This document shows, piece after piece, positions 30,693-35,549 of a stretch of DNA of 35,549 nt; position 1 is the stretch's first letter, and the number at the start of each line of letters is the position of its first letter. This DNA is from Candidatus Peregrinibacteria bacterium (GTDB taxonomy: Bacteria > Patescibacteriota > Gracilibacteria > CAIRYL01). The notes under the pieces were generated by a model that saw only the letters and a program-made list of their open reading frames with translations, was not told the DNA's origin and did no database searches. The stretch covers positions 1-35,549 of the forward strand of contig JACRHZ010000032.1 in assembly GCA_016220175.1 (NCBI GenBank), read 5' to 3'. The position numbers and the translations under genes were made by a program.

Positions 30693-31430
30693 TCAAGCCT
30701 CCACAAAAACACTGTCATTTGAGAAGTGAAAAATCTTATTCCCAAGTTTTCGGTTCAAACGCTCAAAGAGCTTATCGAGGCTTCGCTTGTAATTGAATGA
30801 ACTGCGCCAATCCGCACAAACTGTGCTTTCACCCAATAAATCAGCCAACTCTTCATAGGTGAATTTCTTACCTCTGTTACCAAGGATGAATCTCGCCAAC
30901 CTTGCCGATTTGATCCCGATTTTAACGATCACATTGTCTTTCAACCGAACTTCATTTTTCGTAAAATCAAGAACAATCCCTTCATATTTCTGCATATCGG
31001 CAGAAAAAGTCTCAAAGCGTTTTATCCTGTTCGATTGTAAATAGCCATCCAGTTTTGCCCTATCTTTGATGAAAAAACGCAAACCGCGCCAATTCTCCCA
31101 AAGCAAGCCTGCCTGAGGCGTGTAGTAATATTCTTCTTCAGGCTCAAAATCCTCACCGTCCCCCAGATAAACCGTTTTTGACTGGATCGAAAGCTCCTCC
31201 ATAATGCGCTTAGCATCAATCCCTGTCTGTAAAAATAACGCCCACAACTCGGTTTCATTCAGACCAAAATGGCTTTTGAAAAAAGGAACCGCTTGCTCAA
31301 ACTCCCACAAAGCCTCAAAAACCGCCTCACGTTTCGCAACACCATGATAATCGGCCACAACCGCTCCAAACGGAGTAAGTCCTCTCAAATCGCCTGATTT
31401 TCCGTTCAACGGTTCCATGTGTATGTACAT
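30693..31430 (-). CDS. Unknown protein with C-terminal winged-helix domain
   Basis: 245 residues (start ATG 31430; ATG 31418 also possible). The N-terminal two thirds are not recognised but include a helical ALWEFEQAVPFFKSHFGLNETELWALFLQTG and an acidic stretch GEDFEPEEEYYY. The last 80 residues (IVKIGIKSARLARFILGNRGKKFTYEELADLLG...YKRSLDKLFERLNRKLGN) look like an OmpR/PhoB-type winged helix. It probably binds DNA as a regulator of element 2 genes. The gap 30602-30692 to the 55-residue gene shows no strong signal. Confidence 0.65.
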   Translation of the reverse strand: MYIHMEPLNGKSGDLRGLTPFGAVVADYHGVAKREAVFEALWEFEQAVPFFKSHFGLNETELWALFLQTGIDAKRIMEELSIQSKTVYLGDGEDFEPEEEYYYTPQAGLLWENWRGLRFFIKDRAKLDGYLQSNRIKRFETFSADMQKYEGIVLDFTKNEVRLKDNVIVKIGIKSARLARFILGNRGKKFTYEELADLLGESTVCADWRSSFNYKRSLDKLFERLNRKLGNKIFHFSNDSVFVEA

Positions 31431-31455
31431 ATGTATGTAGATCTTGTCTTTACAC

Positions 31456-31803
31456 CTAAAGGCTCAGCAAATCAGCCAAAGCCTTGGTGGGATCTTTAAA
31501 AGATTCGGTTTGGATTTTCTGCATGTATTTGCGGTTGCGCGATTGCAGGTAGAACTTCACGGCATTCAGATCGCCACGAACAATAATCGCTTCCGCCAGC
31601 CTATCCTCTGCAATTATCCCGATCTCAACATCCCGAATCTGGTCTGCATCCTGCGCAAATTCTGGGTCACTGCTTTGCCAACGATAAAAAGTTACGGGAT
31701 TGATGCCTGCTTCTTTGCATGCCAAAGTCACGATACCTTTACGTTTCTGCAAAAGTTCAAGAAATGCCTTCTTATCGCCCTTTGTAGCTTTTTTGCCTTG
31801 CAT
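31456..31803 (-). CDS. Terminase small subunit-like helix-turn-helix protein
   Basis: 115 residues: a basic start (MQGKKATKGDKKAFLELLQKRKG), then IVTLACKEAGINPVTFYRWQSSDPEFAQ, a helix-turn-helix of the phBC6A51/terminase small subunit type, and a helical tail EDRLAEAIIVRGDLNAVKFYLQSRNRKYM with the family's 'AI..GD..AVKFYL..R' ending. In phages such proteins bind packaging sites; without a visible large terminase here it may instead be a regulator. ATG 31803 is preferred over an upstream TTG at 31839. Confidence 0.75.
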   Translation of the reverse strand: MQGKKATKGDKKAFLELLQKRKGIVTLACKEAGINPVTFYRWQSSDPEFAQDADQIRDVEIGIIAEDRLAEAIIVRGDLNAVKFYLQSRNRKYMQKIQTESFKDPTKALADLLSL

Positions 31804-31837
31804 GGTCGCCGTGTTACAAGTGTTGCAAGTTTCAAAC

Positions 31838-31884
31838 AAAAAAAGACACGTTGGCTCCGCCCTTCCGGACGAATATGTGTCTTT
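31838..31884 (-). terminator. Intrinsic terminator after the KAP NTPase gene
   Basis: Minus-strand AAAGACAC (31884-31877) pairs with GTGTCTTT (31849-31842) with a GC-rich internal part, followed by a run of T (TTTTTTTG). It ends the KAP gene transcript coming from the right and separates it from the terminase-like gene. Confidence 0.65.
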
Positions 31885-31944
31885 AAAGACTGAAACTTAC
31901 CAGCTAATTATACCGATTTGGAACAGGTGGGCAAGGGAATCATG

Positions 31945-34900
31945 TTATGAAGCAGGAACAACTTCATCATTCACTTTTTGTTCAAGCAATTTATTAAGCT
32001 CTTCATAAGTATTTTTCAAATCATCTTTGTAATTCGCTGTATAATTGGCAGTTACAACCTGTCTATCTTGATCTTGATAATTTTTAGCTTTAATTGCGGC
32101 ATTGTTTTCTTTCCAATAAGTGGCCAATCTATCTTTATCCAATACCTTGGTAAATTCGCCGAGATGAGGCACATATTTAGTTTCATGTGACTCTCCATAA
32201 GAATGCGTAAAATTTATAAGTAAATAATCCAAAAAGTGCATGTAATTATTCGCGTTTTTTTCGACATTGAAACAAAATCCTAATAAATAATCATTCATTG
32301 CTTTCTGAATCCCTTTCTCATCCTTTTTCCCATCCAGATCGTAATACCCACAACCTATGCCTTGATTAATATAAATATTCCCAAGTTGATAAAGGATAAA
32401 GGCTTTAAGTCTGGATTTTAATGAAAGAAACAAAGAATCAATAGTTGTTATCTCTCCAGATGTTACTTTTGACTGAACATAATTTAAATAATCACCACAT
32501 ACCTTCTCCATTGTCAAACCATCGATTTCATCAAATATATTTTTCTCTTTATCTATAAAAAGTGATTTAAATATCTGAAAAACCTTCTGAGATAGCTCAC
32601 GCATTTCTTCTGTTACAATTTGGCTTATTTTCCCCTCAGTTGGAGCCTGTAGATCGCCATGCTTCGAAAGAGCTCGTGATAAGTTAAAAATATCTCCTCC
32701 ACGATCAGAACAACATCGCAGCCTAAATAGTAATAAATCATAAAGACCAGCAATGCCTCTACTTTCATCACATAAAACATTTAAAATGTCATTTCCGGAA
32801 TGAGAATTTTCACCAAAAATCCAATCTGCAATTTTAATGACGTTTTCATCAGTATTATGTGAAGAATGCTTACCTTCTTTATCCGTCCAACCAACTTGCT
32901 CAAGAAGTTTTACAATAAAAAATATTAATGTATTACGAAAACCAATTCCCTGACTCTCTATTTCAAGAAGAGAATGTTTTGGTAAACATTGCAGTGCATA
33001 GGTTATTACTTCCTTTGATTTTTCAGGCGTATATTCCTGACTCGGAGTATTGACTAAAACCCGCCATAGTTGCTCATGAGTCGTTTCCCTATATTCAGAA
33101 GAAAACTCTTTTTTAGAAAGAACATCTGCGATTTTCGCATTAGATAGAACTTCGTCCTTAATTTTGACATAAAATTTATATTGATCAGTCTGCAATGGTC
33201 GAAAAATTTTGGTTATTAGATTCAAATATTCCTCTAAATTTCTTCCTCCGGAACTCCAAAGCGATCCGTTAAAACATGCATACGAGGTTTCCATTTCCCG
33301 CGTAATCTGATTCATATTAAAACCTCCATTTGCAATTTTTAATCTCTCCTTAACACTAAAGATTTTATTCAAAATGAACTTTTGATTTTCAGTTAGCGCT
33401 GTTAAATATTCACTATATTGTTCTGAATTTTTATATGTCCCCTGTCCTTGCCCATATTCGTAAATTACAGAAAAGAATCCATTTTTGCGGCCAGTTTCAG
33501 TATTATAAATCTTTCTAAAAATATTTGGATAATTGATATAGATGAGCAAAAGGAGGATCAAGTCCTGTTTATCAAAATCGGTATTATCGAAGTCGGTTTT
33601 TTCAACCTCAAGAAGCAAGATTGTATTTATTAACCTTTTTATTTTTCGCGCATCTCCAATAAACGGTAAATAACAATAAAAGTCTTCTGCTTTTAAAATG
33701 TCTTTTAAACCGTCGACTGCCTTTGAAACCAATACCGGATCAGCCAAACGATTTTTCGAGATGGAATCACTTTTATGTTCAGTAAAATAGTGAAATAATT
33801 TTTCATTATCTAAAAATATACTGGTTTTTACATTCACAAACTTCTCCAAAAATTCGATAATTTTTTCTGTATCAAAATCTTTTCTTTCAAGTGCAGAAAT
33901 ATTTTCAGTGTCATAACACAAAACATAGGACAAATTAGGCAGCGTAAATGATTTTTTTATTACAAAAAGAACTTCTTTGATCGAGGAAAAATTCAAACGG
34001 TCTAGATCGTCCACGACAATGACTATTTTCTTATTCAAATTCAATAAAACTGTTTCAAGTCTCTCAAATATTTCGTCAATGGATTCACATCCTAACGGAA
34101 TATCTAAACTTAATCCAAGAAAAGAGAAAGACACCTTTGGATCCTTCAAATATCTTTCATATTTCGACAGCAGCGTCTCAAGTTCGGGAGCAAACACATT
34201 ACTCTTTATTTCCCGAACAAGCCCATTAATAAACTTCTCAAGCAAATTATTTTGGCTTTCATACCTCAAAGGATCGAAGCTATAAACAATCATTTGATCT
34301 TTATATTTTTCACTCCAATATTCTTTGCAAAAATTGACAAACGTTGACTTGCCCGTACCCCAAGGAGCATCAATGCCGAAAACTAAACTATCAGATGAGC
34401 CCTGATTAAAAACTCGCTCTGCAAATTGCTGAGCCTGAGGAAGAAATCCGAAACCATCATCCTCTTTAAATCTTCCTTCTTTATCACTCATAAACAGTGA
34501 ATCTGGATCCTTTTTCTTTAAAAATCTTATTTGGATTTTGCGCATTAAAATTGCGACAACCACAAAAAACGGCAGGAAAAGAATGGCTCTCAATTCTTCC
34601 CAAGATAACCATCCCATCACTTTTGAAAAATTATTTATACCAAATCCACCAAAAACATACGAAATATATACACCAACACACAACAGAATCAGCAAATCGA
34701 TCCTCCAACTAGTCAATAGCACCTTTGCGCTTAGCCACAAATCCTTTCTAAAAAGAAAATAAAATAATGTGCAAAGATATGCTATACAAAGCCACCAAAC
34801 CCAATTTAATCCACTGTTTAATTCAACCAAGTAAACAAATCTTTCACCGATTATTTTGGATATAAAGATTGTTTCTGCTAATAAAATACCCGTAAGAATC

Positions 34901-34959
34901 GCTTTAAAACGAGTTGAAAGATTTATGGCCGTAAATGTAGATTTTGCAACTTTACTCAT
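31945..34959 (-). CDS. KAP-family P-loop NTPase with N-terminal membrane segments
   Basis: 1004 residues. The first 145 residues contain about four hydrophobic membrane segments (ILTGILLAETIFISKII, WVWWLCIAYLCTLFYFLF, LLILLCVGVYISYVF, AILFLPFFVVVAIL) followed by a basic cytoplasmic stretch. The NTPase core has Walker A APWGTGKST near residue 203 and Walker B KIVIVVDDLDRLN near 315, the KAP signature, and ends in long helical regions. KAP NTPases are membrane-linked and several act in phage exclusion. Here it is element cargo next to an HsdS remnant, which supports a defence role by inference only. It stops before a clear terminator and begins one base after the HsdS remnant's stop. Confidence 0.85.
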   Translation of the reverse strand: MSKVAKSTFTAINLSTRFKAILTGILLAETIFISKIIGERFVYLVELNSGLNWVWWLCIAYLCTLFYFLFRKDLWLSAKVLLTSWRIDLLILLCVGVYISYVFGGFGINNFSKVMGWLSWEELRAILFLPFFVVVAILMRKIQIRFLKKKDPDSLFMSDKEGRFKEDDGFGFLPQAQQFAERVFNQGSSDSLVFGIDAPWGTGKSTFVNFCKEYWSEKYKDQMIVYSFDPLRYESQNNLLEKFINGLVREIKSNVFAPELETLLSKYERYLKDPKVSFSFLGLSLDIPLGCESIDEIFERLETVLLNLNKKIVIVVDDLDRLNFSSIKEVLFVIKKSFTLPNLSYVLCYDTENISALERKDFDTEKIIEFLEKFVNVKTSIFLDNEKLFHYFTEHKSDSISKNRLADPVLVSKAVDGLKDILKAEDFYCYLPFIGDARKIKRLINTILLLEVEKTDFDNTDFDKQDLILLLLIYINYPNIFRKIYNTETGRKNGFFSVIYEYGQGQGTYKNSEQYSEYLTALTENQKFILNKIFSVKERLKIANGGFNMNQITREMETSYACFNGSLWSSGGRNLEEYLNLITKIFRPLQTDQYKFYVKIKDEVLSNAKIADVLSKKEFSSEYRETTHEQLWRVLVNTPSQEYTPEKSKEVITYALQCLPKHSLLEIESQGIGFRNTLIFFIVKLLEQVGWTDKEGKHSSHNTDENVIKIADWIFGENSHSGNDILNVLCDESRGIAGLYDLLLFRLRCCSDRGGDIFNLSRALSKHGDLQAPTEGKISQIVTEEMRELSQKVFQIFKSLFIDKEKNIFDEIDGLTMEKVCGDYLNYVQSKVTSGEITTIDSLFLSLKSRLKAFILYQLGNIYINQGIGCGYYDLDGKKDEKGIQKAMNDYLLGFCFNVEKNANNYMHFLDYLLINFTHSYGESHETKYVPHLGEFTKVLDKDRLATYWKENNAAIKAKNYQDQDRQVVTANYTANYKDDLKNTYEELNKLLEQKVNDEVVPAS

Positions 34960-34960
34960 A

Positions 34961-35420
34961 TTAATTTTTAAAAACCCCCTGCATTAGACTATTAAAATTC
35001 GCTTCAAGCTGCTCGGATTGCTTGAGCATTTGCTGTTTAATCAATTCAATTTTTAAAAATACTGCAGAATACTTTTTTTGGAGCTGAATGTCAGGCTTCA
35101 TTAATTCGATTTCTGAAAAACTACTTTTGCTTAACATACCCTTCATACTGTTAGTAGATGCCTTCTGAAATAGTTTTTTCCCAAACAAAATCTGTGAATA
35201 CAAAAAACTTTGATCAACATCGCCATTAGGAACAATCGCATTGATCTGCTGGTTAAAAGCGACTTCTCTGTCCGACATACCAACATTGCCAATACAACTT
35301 AAACTTCCAGCAATGCAAGTCACCAACACAGAACCACTAGGTACTGTTCTAGCCTTCTTCAAGCCTAATTCTGATACAAACTCTTTTGCTTTGGTTAAAT
35401 AGTGAGACTCAGTAGTGGGC
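34961..35420 (-). pseudogene. hsdS: HsdS C-terminal remnant
   Basis: About 150 residues remain of a specificity subunit's second half: EFVSELGLKKARTVPSGSVLVTCIAG, NVGMSDREVAFNQQINAIVPN, SFSEIELMKPDIQLQKKYSAVF and the helical end. Complete HsdS proteins are around 400 residues with two recognition domains; here the reading frame is closed just upstream by the end of a transposase gene (stop at 35425-35423), and no suitable ATG starts this frame. It most likely was cut by an insertion sequence. Its last codons lie one base from the KAP gene start. Confidence 0.75.
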
Positions 35421-35422
35421 GG

Positions 35423-35549
35423 TTAAATCTCTGGTAACTGAGCCTGTTCTAGGGAAACGTGATCGAGGTTTTGCAAACGATCTTCAGAAAACAGCTTAGC
35501 TAAGGGCATTTTATCAAATGGAGAAATACTTAAAATCTGTAGAATTTCG
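35423..35549 (-). mobile_element. End of an insertion-sequence transposase
   Basis: A minus-strand frame open from the window edge reads EILQILSISPFDKMPLAKLF and ends with LEQAQLPEI and TAA at 35425-35423. The 'LQILS.S.F.K.P...LF' C-terminus is characteristic of IS4-like transposases. The bases beyond (35395-35422, ...GAGTCTCAC) probably hold the terminal repeat and the HsdS junction, but the exact border is not certain. Confidence 0.5.

Larger units (their letters stand above)
27589..35549. mobile_element. Integrative element 2 (right end outside window)
   Basis: It begins at the second att copy. Its recombinase faces it, followed leftward-reading by an O-like replication protein, a DUF5659 protein, a 55-residue protein, a winged-helix protein, a terminase-small-subunit-like protein, a KAP NTPase and an HsdS remnant. 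The core resembles element 1. No third 19-bp copy was noticed to the right edge, so the far end must lie beyond 35549. Confidence 0.65.

Noticed and set aside
12714-35549. Phage morphogenesis genes in the elements
   Set aside because: Apart from O-like and terminase-small-subunit-like proteins, no capsid, portal, tail or large terminase motif was seen, so a complete prophage is not claimed.
1-35549. Alternative code with TGA as glycine (Gracilibacteria/Absconditabacteria)
   Set aside because: TGA acts as a normal stop in tight ATGA overlaps (for example 16143-16146, 18927-18930 and 19064-19067), and proteins end at expected lengths.

Overview
The window is an AT-rich bacterial chromosome segment using the standard bacterial code (TGA is a normal stop). 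Three gene types are typical of Candidate Phyla Radiation (Patescibacteria) genomes: a short RmlA with GT2 glycosyltransferases, a giant DUF11-repeat surface protein, and very tight operons with ATGA overlaps. The lineage assignment is inference; there is no marker gene such as rRNA.

Bases 1-12.1 kb look like host chromosome. They start with the end of an IS5-family insertion sequence, then a short sugar operon (rmlA-like and two GT2 glycosyltransferases). A convergent terminator separates it from a 2418-residue secreted, membrane-anchored DUF11 protein read leftward. A small membrane protein with an Ada-like tail and a Trm11/TrmG10-type RNA methyltransferase form a divergent pair.

At 12104-12710 lies a tRNA-Asn(GUU) gene interrupted in its anticodon by a group I intron. 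The intron has recognisable P1-P4 and P7-P9 helices and encodes an HNH endonuclease in its P1 loop. The 3' end of the same tRNA is the attachment site of integrative elements. A 19-bp repeat, CCAGTCGGGGGAGCCATTC, occurs at 12695-12713 and again at 27589-27607, and each copy is overlapped by the 3' end of a large serine recombinase gene. This is the layout of two elements integrated in tandem.

Element 1 (about 12.7-27.6 kb) carries, leftward, a DUF5659 protein, a 46-residue protein, a CHC2 zinc-finger primase protein, a P-loop helicase-like ATPase, a Cys/His zinc-binding protein, a 543-residue unknown protein, a structured leader and the recombinase. A 700-residue unknown protein and an XRE regulator lie upstream. 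Rightward it carries cargo: a BcgI-like restriction-modification pair (nuclease-methylase fusion plus specificity subunit), an unknown protein, a HARE-HTH plus PD-(D/E)XK nuclease-like protein, and a cation diffusion facilitator exporter beside the right att site.

Element 2 (27.6 kb to beyond the right edge) has a parallel core: serine recombinase, phage replication protein O-like initiator, DUF5659 protein, a 55-residue protein similar to the 46-residue one, a winged-helix protein and a terminase-small-subunit-like HTH protein. Its cargo is a 1004-residue KAP-family NTPase with membrane segments and an HsdS remnant, apparently cut by another insertion sequence whose transposase end runs off the window. 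The two elements appear to be related integrative elements that share a core and differ in defence cargo.
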